Assembly (NCBI GenBank): GCA_017459705.1
Contig: JAFUCJ010000006.1
Span: 62,001 to 126,000, forward strand
Direction: 5' to 3'
Origin: Candidatus Saccharimonadota bacterium
GTDB taxonomy: Bacteria > Patescibacteriota > Saccharimonadia > Saccharimonadales > Saccharimonadaceae
Length of the DNA stretch: 64,000 nucleotides
How positions within the stretch are numbered: the first letter of the stretch is position 1; every line of letters starts with the position of its first letter. Positions 33,926 through 42,105 of the stretch are shown here, piece by piece. The position numbers and the translations under genes are program-made. A model generated the notes under the pieces. It had not been told where the DNA came from, ran no database searches, and was given only the letters and a program-made list of their open reading frames with translations.

Positions 33926-35608
33926 TTACTCCTCGGGAGCGTCAGCTTCCGGAGCCGAACCCTGCCCCTTAATGGGGCCCGTAACGGCGGCAACCAGCCT
34001 CTTCACGGTCTCGGTGACTTCCTCACCATTGAGAGCCTGATTCTGCATATCCGCCTGAGCGAAAATCTGGGGAATGCGCCCGAGGATGCCGGTCAGCAAA
34101 TCGCCGCCGCCTTCCTGCTTGGCGCCGCCGCCAAAGTCGTAGAACTTGGCGTTTTTGCCGACCTCGGCCATGACGGTCGCGATGTTCGTCGCAACCTGCA
34201 CACGGGTATTCTGTTCGATCTCGATCTTCTTCAGCTCGAAGTTGACCTTGTCGTTGGCCGCCTGAGCGTCAGAGAGTACACGTGCCGCTTCGGCTTCCGC
34301 CTTACCCTTGGCCTCGATGGCTTCAGCTTCAGCTTTGCCCTTTGCGGCGATGGCCGCGGCTTCAGCTTCACCCCTTACCTTGGTGGCGGTGGCTTCGGCC
34401 TCAGCCTGAACCTTCACAGCTTCGGCTTCGGCGGCCGCTTCCATCTTACGGGCGGTAGCGGAACCTTCGGCTTCGGTCTTGCGGGCCTCGGCGGTAGCAG
34501 TAGCTTCACGGGTTTTGCGAACCGCGGCAGCTTCTGCTTCGCCAGCGGCAGTCAGCTTCTTGGCTTCAGCCTGACCAGCGGCGCTGACCTTCTGGGCCTC
34601 GGCGTCACCGGCGGCTACTGCCTTTTTGCGCTCGGCTTCAGCCTGAGCAGAGATGATCGTGGTGCGTTTCGCCGTTTCAGCACGGGTCACTTCGACCTCC
34701 TGCTGTTTCATGGCGGCGAGGTTGGCCTGCTCGGCCTGCATAACGGCAACTGCGCCCTTCTTTTCCTCGAGCTGCTGGTTGATAGCCTGTTGCTCGAGTT
34801 CGCCGGCCATTTCAGACTTGGCCTGTTCGCGGGCGGTTTCTGCCTTGAACTGGGCCTTGCGGACATCGGTGTCACGCTGACGTTCAGCGATGGCGACCTG
34901 CGCATCCAGTTCTTTTTCCTGAGCGACACGATCGGTCTCAGCGCGTTTCTCACGCATGGACTGCTCGGCTTCCGCAGAGATGTTGGCGGCGTCACGCCGT
35001 CTGGTCTCGCGGTCCTTGGCCGCCAGATCCTGATAGTAGGTGCTGCCGTGGGCGTCTTCGACCTCATGGATCGAAAGGATAGTATTGAAGCCGAGGTCCT
35101 TCATCTGAGTCGCGATGGACTCCTTGACCTGATCATCGAGCTTATCCTTCCCATTCATGACTTCCTCGGGGGTCATTTTCGCGATAACGGCACGCACGCC
35201 GCCGGAAACGACATCGAGGATGACACGCTTGAGTTCATCGTCGTTCTTGTCGAGGAAATTGCAGACCGCACGCTGGAGGCTTGCGTCAGACGAAGTGTCG
35301 GGGTTGTAAGCCACGGCCCAGTCGATCTGAATCGGCACACCAGTTTGCGTCTTGGTGACATCACCCTCCACTTTGGCAGTACGGACGCACAAGTCGAAGT
35401 ATTTCGCCTTCTGGATGAAAGGAATAACGACTCGGCCGCCGGCACGCTTGATGGTGGGGTTGCCGTCCTTGTCGGTAGCGCCGACGCCGGAAACGACCAG
35501 CGCCTCGTTGCCTTTGGCGGTCTTGATCATCGCGAACAGGGCGATGATGACGACCACGACGATTGCCGCGCCAATGATGATGGGGAGAAGAGTTGCCATT
35601 GTGAACAT
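33926..35608 (-). CDS. flotillin-like SPFH-domain protein
   Basis: A 560-aa protein with an N-terminal membrane segment (LLPIIIGAAIVVVVIIALFA), then an SPFH domain (residues about 30-215: GGRVVIPFIQKAKYFDLCVR, VDW-like AVAYNPDTS, TPEEVMNGKDKL, DLGFNTILSIHEVED) and a long Ala/Glu/Lys coiled coil (about 215-480) with repeated AEAEA blocks, typical of flotillins. The end is a short Ala/Pro/Glu-rich tail. Flotillins scaffold membrane microdomains and assemble membrane complexes. Its own promoter and terminator make it monocistronic. GC-rich codons (GCC, CTG, ACC) differ from neighbouring core genes. The start is chosen at the second ATG for AGGAGG spacing. Confidence 0.9.
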   Translation of the reverse strand: MFTMATLLPIIIGAAIVVVVIIALFAMIKTAKGNEALVVSGVGATDKDGNPTIKRAGGRVVIPFIQKAKYFDLCVRTAKVEGDVTKTQTGVPIQIDWAVAYNPDTSSDASLQRAVCNFLDKNDDELKRVILDVVSGGVRAVIAKMTPEEVMNGKDKLDDQVKESIATQMKDLGFNTILSIHEVEDAHGSTYYQDLAAKDRETRRRDAANISAEAEQSMREKRAETDRVAQEKELDAQVAIAERQRDTDVRKAQFKAETAREQAKSEMAGELEQQAINQQLEEKKGAVAVMQAEQANLAAMKQQEVEVTRAETAKRTTIISAQAEAERKKAVAAGDAEAQKVSAAGQAEAKKLTAAGEAEAAAVRKTREATATAEARKTEAEGSATARKMEAAAEAEAVKVQAEAEATATKVRGEAEAAAIAAKGKAEAEAIEAKGKAEAEAARVLSDAQAANDKVNFELKKIEIEQNTRVQVATNIATVMAEVGKNAKFYDFGGGAKQEGGGDLLTGILGRIPQIFAQADMQNQALNGEEVTETVKRLVAAVTGPIKGQGSAPEADAPEE

Positions 35609-35717
35609 AACCATACCTCCTTAGAATGTTGGAAAATTGTGGACTGGGATCAGACTAGGGCAGGTACTTAGGCATTAAAACTCACAAAAATGCTAAAGAA
35701 CGCCACCCGATTAGTTC

Positions 35718-35746
35718 ATTTTACCATACTTTTGCTAAAAAGTCAA
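35718..35746 (-). promoter_or_regulatory. promoter of the flotillin-like gene
   Basis: On the minus strand TTGACT (35746-35741), a 17-nt spacer and TAAAAT (35723-35718), leaving an untranslated leader of about 100 nt. Confidence 0.75.
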
Positions 35747-35780
35747 TGATAAAATGGCGAATTACTAGGGGTAGTTAGTG

Positions 35781-35809
35781 TAGACAATTATTAGAACTTA
35801 TGGTATAAT
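35781..35809 (+). promoter_or_regulatory. promoter of the nucleotidyltransferase gene
   Basis: TAGACA (35781-35786), a 17-nt spacer and TATAAT (35804-35809) preceded by TGG. It is divergent from the flotillin promoter 35 bp away. Confidence 0.75.
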
Positions 35810-35849
35810 AAAAAAAGCACATTAACATGACCGAAAGGGGGGAAATTTT

Positions 35850-37034
35850 ATGGTTAAACTATTAAAACCTGCCATCGAACGCAGGTTAGAAAAGGCTGAT
35901 TCCGGCATAGGAACGCGAAAAAGAGTAGCTGAACATATTTGCTGCTTCCTCGAAGCGAATCCTAAGGTCGCTCGCGATATGCCACTTGAACGAGAACGGT
36001 TCTATAGCGCTTGTGAAGACCTGCTCCAAGATAGAGATTCCGAAAGGATTCTGCTATACTTGCCACTACGGTTTTTGGAAGACGCTCCGGCTACGTTCAG
36101 GAAAGCATACTGCGATGCGTGGTACAGGCTGTTGAACATAAGAGATGTGCGCGAGAACTTCCACACTGGCGATTGCTTTGAACTTGACGCAAGACCAAGT
36201 GGCGGGCTAGAGCGTGTTGTAAAATGCACCCATCTTACGCCGTGGCTCCTCAAGTTCGGGTACATCACCGCTTGGCACGTTTCGAGTATTCTCAAGGAAA
36301 ACAGCGACGACGAAGTTCTGCTTCAGAGTTTCAAGGACACATGGGATTACGTTCGTAAGAATAAGATCCTCAGTAGCGAAGATCTATATGCGCTCACCTC
36401 AAAGACTGCTCATTTACCCAAAAGAAAGAAAACAGAACCGCTCTATGTCTCAAAAAAGCGATTGGAATGGCTTGATGAACGCAATAAACCGGCGGAGCTT
36501 CTGACGCCCTCAGCTAGGCTTGAGGGGCCGTTCTCGGATAATATACCGACAATTGAAGCCCAGCTTGAAGAAATTGCGGCACGACTAAACCCGTCAGAAA
36601 TTGTTCTCGTAGGCGGTTCTCAGCTCAAAGGATACGGAACCACAAATTCCGACCTAGACGTATGGAACCTCGAACAGCTCGAAATGAGTGATGCTTTTAA
36701 ACCTGGAAGTCCCCACGCCACACATGTCTACTTCAATACGATATGGCTTGGCGGACGATCTGTAGCAGACGAGTTGGAGCATATTGCTAATCACATAACG
36801 GACATTTATACCGACTCAGTAATGTACGCTACGCGACCGGAAATCAGACGCCAAGCAATTGAGCGTTTAGAAAGCGACCTGCTCCAATATAGGCTGTTAC
36901 ACAAAGGTTTCTCCAGATTTACTGGCATAGATGAGTTCTGCATTCCGCCCGAAATGGACGGCGATTGTCCGTTCTACTGCGATGAGTACCGCAGGATTGC
37001 AACTATGCTTTACGCGAAATACGTTTGGCTATAG
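35850..37034 (+). CDS. protein with Pol-beta-type nucleotidyltransferase signature
   Basis: A 394-aa protein not recognised as a whole. Near residue 252 it has EIVLVGGSQLKGYGTTNSDLD: a GGS helix cap followed by the DxD that binds two metals in Pol-beta-fold nucleotidyltransferases. The N-terminal about 200 residues are helical and rich in Arg/Glu/Leu. The C-terminal part contains HVYFNTIWLGG and a Cys-containing segment (CPFYCDEYRR). The third acidic residue of the active site is not obvious. Likely roles, by analogy with other NTases, are transfer of a nucleotide to protein, RNA or a small molecule. It is the only plus-strand gene of the island. Confidence 0.7.
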   Translation: MVKLLKPAIERRLEKADSGIGTRKRVAEHICCFLEANPKVARDMPLERERFYSACEDLLQDRDSERILLYLPLRFLEDAPATFRKAYCDAWYRLLNIRDVRENFHTGDCFELDARPSGGLERVVKCTHLTPWLLKFGYITAWHVSSILKENSDDEVLLQSFKDTWDYVRKNKILSSEDLYALTSKTAHLPKRKKTEPLYVSKKRLEWLDERNKPAELLTPSARLEGPFSDNIPTIEAQLEEIAARLNPSEIVLVGGSQLKGYGTTNSDLDVWNLEQLEMSDAFKPGSPHATHVYFNTIWLGGRSVADELEHIANHITDIYTDSVMYATRPEIRRQAIERLESDLLQYRLLHKGFSRFTGIDEFCIPPEMDGDCPFYCDEYRRIATMLYAKYVWL

Positions 37035-37045
37035 GCCCAAGAAAA

Positions 37046-37070
37046 AGGCCCCCGAAAGGGGGCCTAATTT
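37046..37070. terminator. bidirectional terminator between the NTase gene and the 397-aa gene
   Basis: AGGCCCCC (37046-37053), GAAA loop, GGGGGCCT (37058-37065), with T-rich sequence after it on plus and a TTTTT run on minus. Confidence 0.87.
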
Positions 37071-37090
37071 TATAGGTGCATTGGTTCTTC

Positions 37091-38284
37091 TTACAGGACG
37101 CGCTTACCGGTCAGACCGGTTATGCCGGTGGTGTCACTGCCGCCCAGCTCGTTCCAGTTTATCTGAGTACCCAGCTGCCACAGTGCAACGAAGTAGTTGA
37201 CCTCCACATCGGAAGTAACCGTATCGTGTTTGGCGAACGCCAGAACGTACTTGACTAGATTCTGCTCCAAACGGATGTAGTTGCTGGAAACGCTGGCGCC
37301 GATCTTCTTCAGCATCATCTCGCGATTCTTCACGCCGACCATGGACGGCAGGCGGGAATCTTCCAGAGTATTGCGAATAACGTTCGCGTCGTAGGCCATA
37401 GCTGCCGCAACCTGAACGCCGGTACCGCGGAAAACGCGGTTGATGGAATCGACCAGCGTGTCGCCGGCGTCATGCAGCTGAGCGGTGTCGGGTGGAGTAA
37501 TCATACTCATACCAGCAGCTCCGCCGCCGAAACCGCCGCCGATGGCCGCGATCAACATAGAGGGATCAGAGAAACTTGCACGCCAGGTCTGATACCAGCC
37601 GTCCAGCGTACGATAGCTTTCGGCGATAGCCGGCCAGAGCGTATTACGGATGCGGCTCAGGAACTCTTTGCGGCGGGCGTCCGTAATGAACGTACCGTCC
37701 AGACCGTCGATAGCGGCGAAGATGTCACCGTAGGCGCGACGGGTCAAAGACTTACGCAGAGCGAAGAAAGTCGGATCGACCTGTTCCTCGGTTTCGTCAG
37801 CATACTTCTCCATAGCCTTGGAAAGCGTATCGGGAACGTTGTAGAGACCAGCACGGTCAGCCAGAGCCGCACGAATGGCGGCGATATAGGACGATTCGTC
37901 CACCTTCAGGATGCCGCCGGTCTTCAGGGCGTTCAGCCAAGACTCGTCAGTCGGGATCGAGGGCAACAGAGCTTCAAACTGGCTCTGGATGGCGCGCGTC
38001 TCCGCGGCGGCAACAGCCGGAGCGGCGGGCTTGCTGGTGTTCTTCAACTCAGCGACGAGCTTGCGCGCTTTCGCGAGCTTCATGCCAGCGCCGGTCAGAT
38101 CGGCCACCTCGAGGGAAGCCAGATCGTCGAGTTCCTCGACACCGAGTTCGGAAACGACCTTGTCGATGGTCGCCTCGTCGGCGCCGTATTCGGCGAGCTT
38201 GGTGCGAACATCGTTCTGGGCTACAGGGGCCTTGGCGGCCTCAGTCTCAGCAGTAAGGGCAGCATTCTTAATCTCTTCACTCAT
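37091..38284 (-). CDS. island protein of unknown function (397 aa)
   Basis: I do not recognise this 397-aa cytosolic-looking protein. Residues about 1-90 are an Ala/Glu-rich region with short helices (ELGVEELDDLASLEVADLTG), reminiscent of small SAM-like or HhH-like folds. Then comes a Pro/Ala linker and a helical body (SYRTLDGWYQTWRASFSD, then a Gly-rich turn GGGFGGGAAGMSM near residue 257), and a Ser/Thr/Gly-rich end. It is the last gene of the minus-strand operon kinase-VWA-PurA-like-this, 15 nt after the PurA-like stop and with GGAGG before the ATG. Its constant company is the best clue to function. Confidence 0.75.
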   Translation of the reverse strand: MSEEIKNAALTAETEAAKAPVAQNDVRTKLAEYGADEATIDKVVSELGVEELDDLASLEVADLTGAGMKLAKARKLVAELKNTSKPAAPAVAAAETRAIQSQFEALLPSIPTDESWLNALKTGGILKVDESSYIAAIRAALADRAGLYNVPDTLSKAMEKYADETEEQVDPTFFALRKSLTRRAYGDIFAAIDGLDGTFITDARRKEFLSRIRNTLWPAIAESYRTLDGWYQTWRASFSDPSMLIAAIGGGFGGGAAGMSMITPPDTAQLHDAGDTLVDSINRVFRGTGVQVAAAMAYDANVIRNTLEDSRLPSMVGVKNREMMLKKIGASVSSNYIRLEQNLVKYVLAFAKHDTVTSDVEVNYFVALWQLGTQINWNELGGSDTTGITGLTGKRVL

Positions 38285-38298
38285 GGGTATATCCTCCT

Positions 38299-39618
38299 TT
38301 AAACTTTTTTCGAACTGATTTTATCCAGCTCGGTTGGCCCAATTGAGAGTAGTTCCAGCGGAACATTTAAGAACCCTTCGAGAGTATTCCCGACAAATTC
38401 GAAAAGTTCTCGCTTTGAGATGGGTTTCTTGATGGAATATTCAATTGTAGTAGGCTCAGCCCTTTTGAGAAAATCGACATACGATTCGCTGATCGCCGGT
38501 GTATTTTTATAATCAATACAAAGCGGCCAAATGCGATTGCACGCCAAAATCTGGTCAAACCAAGTAAGGCAAAGCCCATCGAACTTCGTTTCGCTACTTG
38601 CGTCGAGGGCATAGCGCAAAAGATTCAAATCAAGTGCTCCGGCTCGGACTATGCCTTGCCAGCGATTCTCATCTTTATGGCTACCGGGAAGCATTTGCGT
38701 TGTGAACTCCGGATCGTAAGTCGGCATGGGGCCGGCTCCGTGTCGGATTTCATAGGCGCGATGAACGGCATAGTTGATTATCTCACCGTTATACCCGGCG
38801 TTCATCAACATTTCTGCTACGAACTTCGGGAGAGTTCTAATTGCGCTGACGTGGGGTTTTAATCCAGTTTCAGCGTCAGTTAAAACTCCGTGTGAACATT
38901 CGACGACGGCCACACCATCGCCATTTAGAACCTCGCTCAAACTTTCTAAACGAAGCTTCTTGCCTACATCCTCGAATAGATCGAGACAATACGGCAGGAA
39001 TCCGTCATCATAAAGTAAGTCAAGATTCTCGGCGATTAACTCAGCGTCGCCAGGTAGGCCATCGTCTGTGGAGATTCTGGCATACCTTTCTCTGTAGCAA
39101 TCGAGCTGCCTTTGGAGTTTCCTGCGGACAACCTCACGATCCTGAAGCTCAGAGGCCCGAATCGTTGCTTCTTCGCCCAAAGCATTATGCATACGATAGG
39201 CTTGTCCAACACCAGTTCCAATCGTGCCACGCGGATTATTCCTAAGCAGAAGTTCCTCAAGTTGAGAAGAAATCCGATGAAAAGGCGTAGCGCAAATACA
39301 GGACGGGTCGACACTTAAAAGCGTGAATGGGTCATAGATTCCGAGCCGCTTTAAGGCTTCCGATTCATTCCCGAGTCCAACTGGTGAAATTACCATTTGC
39401 TCGGAAAGGAAAGTTGGTATACCCTCAAGCGTTCCGCAACCCCACTCAGAGAAATTGAAGCTTTCTCCGCTCCTGGTGCGTACGCCATGAGAGCCTTGTG
39501 CGCCTCCGCGCTTGATGACGACTGAAACGTCAATTTTGCACGAGAGCGCATGGACTATGCCGCCCTTTCCTCCGTCACCCGGACCGAGGTCAGTAACGAC
39601 GTAAATTCGCTCAAGCAT
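38299..39618 (-). CDS. adenylosuccinate-synthetase-like protein (PurA paralogue)
   Basis: A 439-aa protein with the PurA fold pattern. The P-loop-like start reads DLGPGDGGKGGIV, where true PurA has GDEGKGKIVD: Asp15 and Lys18 are kept but the Glu is Gly. Other counterparts are GGAQGSHGV, GTIGTGVGQAY near residue 133, VVECSHGVLTDAETG near residue 245, GAGPMPT near residue 315 and a shortened C-terminal domain (LDLNLLRYALDAS). True PurA joins IMP and Asp using GTP. Accessory paralogues such as phage PurZ act on other nucleotides. There are no other purine genes here, so a housekeeping role is unlikely. AGGAGG precedes the ATG. Confidence 0.82.
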   Translation of the reverse strand: MLERIYVVTDLGPGDGGKGGIVHALSCKIDVSVVIKRGGAQGSHGVRTRSGESFNFSEWGCGTLEGIPTFLSEQMVISPVGLGNESEALKRLGIYDPFTLLSVDPSCICATPFHRISSQLEELLLRNNPRGTIGTGVGQAYRMHNALGEEATIRASELQDREVVRRKLQRQLDCYRERYARISTDDGLPGDAELIAENLDLLYDDGFLPYCLDLFEDVGKKLRLESLSEVLNGDGVAVVECSHGVLTDAETGLKPHVSAIRTLPKFVAEMLMNAGYNGEIINYAVHRAYEIRHGAGPMPTYDPEFTTQMLPGSHKDENRWQGIVRAGALDLNLLRYALDASSETKFDGLCLTWFDQILACNRIWPLCIDYKNTPAISESYVDFLKRAEPTTIEYSIKKPISKRELFEFVGNTLEGFLNVPLELLSIGPTELDKISSKKV

Positions 39619-39735
39619 AACACACCTCCTAAAAGTCTGTAAAAAACCAAATTGTTAACAAATCTTGATTGCTGGAGGAGCCGAACGAAAAGAAAAACAA
39701 GTTTTTCTTTTCTGAGGCGACGCTCAGCATCCTAC

Positions 39736-40830
39736 TTACAGGTACTCGATGTGATCCGGAGTCTCTGCGGGTTCTTCTTCAGGAGAGTCGCCTGGCTGAA
39801 TCGGCCAGGTATCGCTCTTCTTGGCAAAGATATCTCCAGCTTTGGGAACCGGATGGGGCAACGCGTGACGAAGTTTCACCTGCGCGCCGATATCGATATT
39901 GGAAAGCTGAGCAATTAGCCCAGAGCTACCATACTTGCCGAGATGCTCCTTCAAGCCCACGACTTCGATGGTGCCTTCCGTCAGCCCAATGATGGCAGAA
40001 ATGACTGCCGGTAGCTGCCGGGTGGAATCGATGACGATAACGGACTTTTCGCCGCAGAGATCGCGCCACAGGTCGAGCGTATCGCCGTATCTGTAATCGC
40101 GCATTACCAGAGCAAACTGATGCGTTTTCTGCTTCAGCTCATTTACCATAGCCTTAACGGATGGAAGTTTGCGGTGTATTCCTTTCAGCTCATTCTTGAA
40201 GATCTCGTTTCCGAAAATACGCCGAATTTCTTCCTCGTGCAAGTGGTTATGGTAGGGTTCATCCGTAACGATGAAGTGATAGCCTTTGAGACCGATACGA
40301 TTTGTGTAAGCGTCGGTCAGATAAGCGCGCGCGAACATGGCATATTGAGGATCTTCCCCGTGATTACCGCGTCCGCCGCGCTGGGGCGCCATTTCCTTGA
40401 GATAGTTCACGATCTTGGGTGCTTCCATCTCAAACTGAGGGCGGCATATGACAAAGTCATCGCCGCAATCGCCGAAAATACCGAGGCAAAGCTGCGGATC
40501 ATATCCGGGTAAAACCTTGGCCACGGCATCGTACAGTTCAGGGAGAACATTCATCTCCGTGTCGACTTCGCCGCCCATAGAGCCGGTGGTGTCGCAACTG
40601 ACCTCGATGTCCATCGGGCAGCCGAGCGTAGCAATCCACTTCTTCTGATGGGGGTTCAGGCGAATCTTGGAAAAACGAATCGGCCCGATGGCAGGATCGA
40701 CAATCTCGCTGAGATGTCCGGTCCGCCGAGCGCGTTCTTCTGCCTGTCTGGTCACATCGGTGCTCTGAGTCACGCCATAATCACGGCGAGCTTTTCGGTA
40801 GTTATCTACCGAAAAAGTCCGATATCCCAT
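39736..40830 (-). CDS. VWA-domain protein
   Basis: A 364-aa soluble protein. After about 70 basic residues, a von Willebrand A domain starts with the metal-site motif DTTGSMGGEVD near residue 80 (the DxTGSM variant of MIDAS), then LCLGIFGDCGDDFVICRP and a second metal-contact candidate RGGRGNHGEDPQYAMF near residue 140. GYHFIVTDEPYHNHLH follows near residue 185. The C-terminal about 70 residues are Pro/Glu-rich. VWA proteins commonly pair with kinases, AAA+ ATPases or NTases in stress and conflict systems. AGGAGG precedes the ATG. It is second in the operon. Confidence 0.85.
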   Translation of the reverse strand: MGYRTFSVDNYRKARRDYGVTQSTDVTRQAEERARRTGHLSEIVDPAIGPIRFSKIRLNPHQKKWIATLGCPMDIEVSCDTTGSMGGEVDTEMNVLPELYDAVAKVLPGYDPQLCLGIFGDCGDDFVICRPQFEMEAPKIVNYLKEMAPQRGGRGNHGEDPQYAMFARAYLTDAYTNRIGLKGYHFIVTDEPYHNHLHEEEIRRIFGNEIFKNELKGIHRKLPSVKAMVNELKQKTHQFALVMRDYRYGDTLDLWRDLCGEKSVIVIDSTRQLPAVISAIIGLTEGTIEVVGLKEHLGKYGSSGLIAQLSNIDIGAQVKLRHALPHPVPKAGDIFAKKSDTWPIQPGDSPEEEPAETPDHIEYL

Positions 40831-40833
40831 TTT

Positions 40834-41631
40834 TCAATCCTCCTTAATAGTTTTCCAGATGATGGCGCCACGATCGCGATAAGTAAAAGGGTGGTACTGA
40901 ATTCCCCAAAGCCTCTCAACGAGTCTATAAAGGTCTCCATGTGCCTTCTCAAACGAACAGCGACCATATTTCGAGAAGTCCCTGAGCAGTTCAAGATATT
41001 CCTGCTCAGCGGGGTCATCTCCAACAACAACCCAGTCGAGGATAAACTTAGAGGTAGCTTTGACAAAGTCAGTAGCTACCACGTCAGCCATATCTCCAGA
41101 GAAGTTGTAGTAGATCAAACGGTGCCTTTCTGGTCCAATGAGATAATCATCGGGCGAGAAGATTGGATACCTGGCTATATGGTTGTCTCCATCAGCCGCT
41201 AACAGCTCGAAAAAGCTGTAGAACTTAAAGAAACGTCCCAGAATCCAGATACTGGTACGGGCGTCGATTTCGGCTTTAGCGTGCAACTTCGTCAAAGGAA
41301 TCAACTTGCCGAGGTCGACATCAGGTGTCGCGAAGACATTGATACGGCGATCTCCTTGAGTAGATTCCATGAACGAGGACAACAGGTTCGCGAACAGCCA
41401 ATCATAGTGGGAGTTGCTTCCGCCCTGGTCCGCTTCAAACTTCGCCACCTGTTCTTCGAAAGAGCGCATAATATTGAAATTGCCGGCCTCCCTTGCCAGG
41501 ATGTCGCCATCTTCAAATGTCTTCGCCACCTTCAAGATTACCGGTTGCTTGTCATCCATCGTGCCAAGGTAGATACGGAACTTAGGGGCCTCGCCAATGC
41601 GAGACCCCACTTCGATATTCCTGACTCTCAA
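40834..41631 (-). CDS. atypical protein-kinase-like protein
   Basis: A 265-aa protein, read from the TTG at 41631 because AGAAAGGAAG lies 8 nt upstream; the longer ATG frame begins at 41664. The N lobe looks kinase-like: a beta-2/3 run ending in VILKVAKT with the putative ATP-anchoring Lys near residue 34, then DILAREAGNFNIM with the partner Glu near residue 48. The usual HRD loop is not visible. HRLIYYNFSGDMADVV near residue 165 could stand for the DFG segment, so the enzyme is either very divergent or a pseudokinase. It heads the operon, directly downstream of the tRNA-derived repeat. Confidence 0.55.
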   Translation of the reverse strand: MRVRNIEVGSRIGEAPKFRIYLGTMDDKQPVILKVAKTFEDGDILAREAGNFNIMRSFEEQVAKFEADQGGSNSHYDWLFANLLSSFMESTQGDRRINVFATPDVDLGKLIPLTKLHAKAEIDARTSIWILGRFFKFYSFFELLAADGDNHIARYPIFSPDDYLIGPERHRLIYYNFSGDMADVVATDFVKATSKFILDWVVVGDDPAEQEYLELLRDFSKYGRCSFEKAHGDLYRLVERLWGIQYHPFTYRDRGAIIWKTIKED

Positions 41632-41706
41632 TCTAATCACTTCCTTTCTCAAAAGTAGAATCAAGACATTAAATAACTATGCCCCGTGAACCGGTGCATT
41701 GGGTAT

Positions 41707-41735
41707 ATTTTAGCATATTCAAGAGAAAGAGTCAA
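41707..41735 (-). promoter_or_regulatory. promoter of the kinase-VWA-PurA-like operon
   Basis: On the minus strand TTGACT (41735-41730), a 17-nt spacer and TAAAAT (41712-41707). It begins about 38 bp after the duplicated tRNA-Tyr 3' end. Confidence 0.8.
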
Positions 41736-41772
41736 GCTTGCGGAGCGTTGATGCATTTTTGTGAAACAAAAA

Positions 41773-41793
41773 TGGTGCTGGAAGTAGGACTCG
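41773..41793 (-). repeat. second copy of the tRNA-Tyr 3' end
   Basis: These 21 bases equal 41850-41870, the T-loop to CCA end of tRNA-Tyr, 77 bp away. Between the copies the minus strand reads a TTTTTTGTGC/GCACAAAAAA palindrome then AAAAAGCAGGGCATCGG and a short hairpin. This is the look of an integrase attachment duplication. Confidence 0.85.
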
Positions 41794-41849
41794 TTGGCGT
41801 CAGCCCGATGCCCTGCTTTTTGAGTATTTTTTGTGCAAAGCACAAAAAA

Positions 41850-41934
41850 TGGTGCTGGAAGTAGGACTCGAACCTACGAAGGCCGAAGCCGAGAGATTTA
41901 CAGTCTCTTGTCATTGCCACTAGACGATTCCAGC
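41850..41934 (-). tRNA. tRNA-Tyr(GTA)
   Basis: An 85-nt class II tRNA on the minus strand: acceptor GCTGGAA/TTCCAGC, anticodon stem AGAGA/TCTCT with loop CTGTAAA (anticodon GTA), a long variable arm CGGCTTCGGCC, T arm GTAGG/CCTAC, discriminator A and encoded CCA. It lies downstream of tRNA-Thr(GGT), probably co-transcribed. Confidence 0.95.
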
Positions 41935-41978
41935 ACATTCCTAAAATGTCCCGTGACCTCGTCCAGCGCTCAAACGCA

Positions 41979-42054
41979 TGGAGCCGCGACCGGGATTTGA
42001 ACCCGGGACCTCATCCTTACCATGGATGCGCTCTACCGACTGAGCTATCGCGGC
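41979..42054 (-). tRNA. tRNA-Thr(GGT)
   Basis: A 76-nt cloverleaf on the minus strand: acceptor GCCGCGA/TCGCGGC, D arm GCTC/GAGC, anticodon stem CATCC/GGATG with loop ATGGTAA (anticodon GGT), T arm CCGGG/CCCGG, discriminator T, encoded CCA. A TGGTACAAT -10 is upstream at about 42080. Confidence 0.95.
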
Positions 42055-42105
42055 AGGAGGTTCACGATATATTTATTGTACCACACTTTCTTCAAAAACT
42101 GAATA

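Noticed and set aside
34653-35671. Long open frames on the plus strand opposite the flotillin-like gene
   Set aside because: They mirror the Ala/Glu-rich coiled-coil repeat of flotillin, have no ribosome site, and look like no protein.
32600-41740. The island as a complete prophage or plasmid
   Set aside because: No integrase, replication or structural phage genes were found; only the tRNA-end copy hints at integration.
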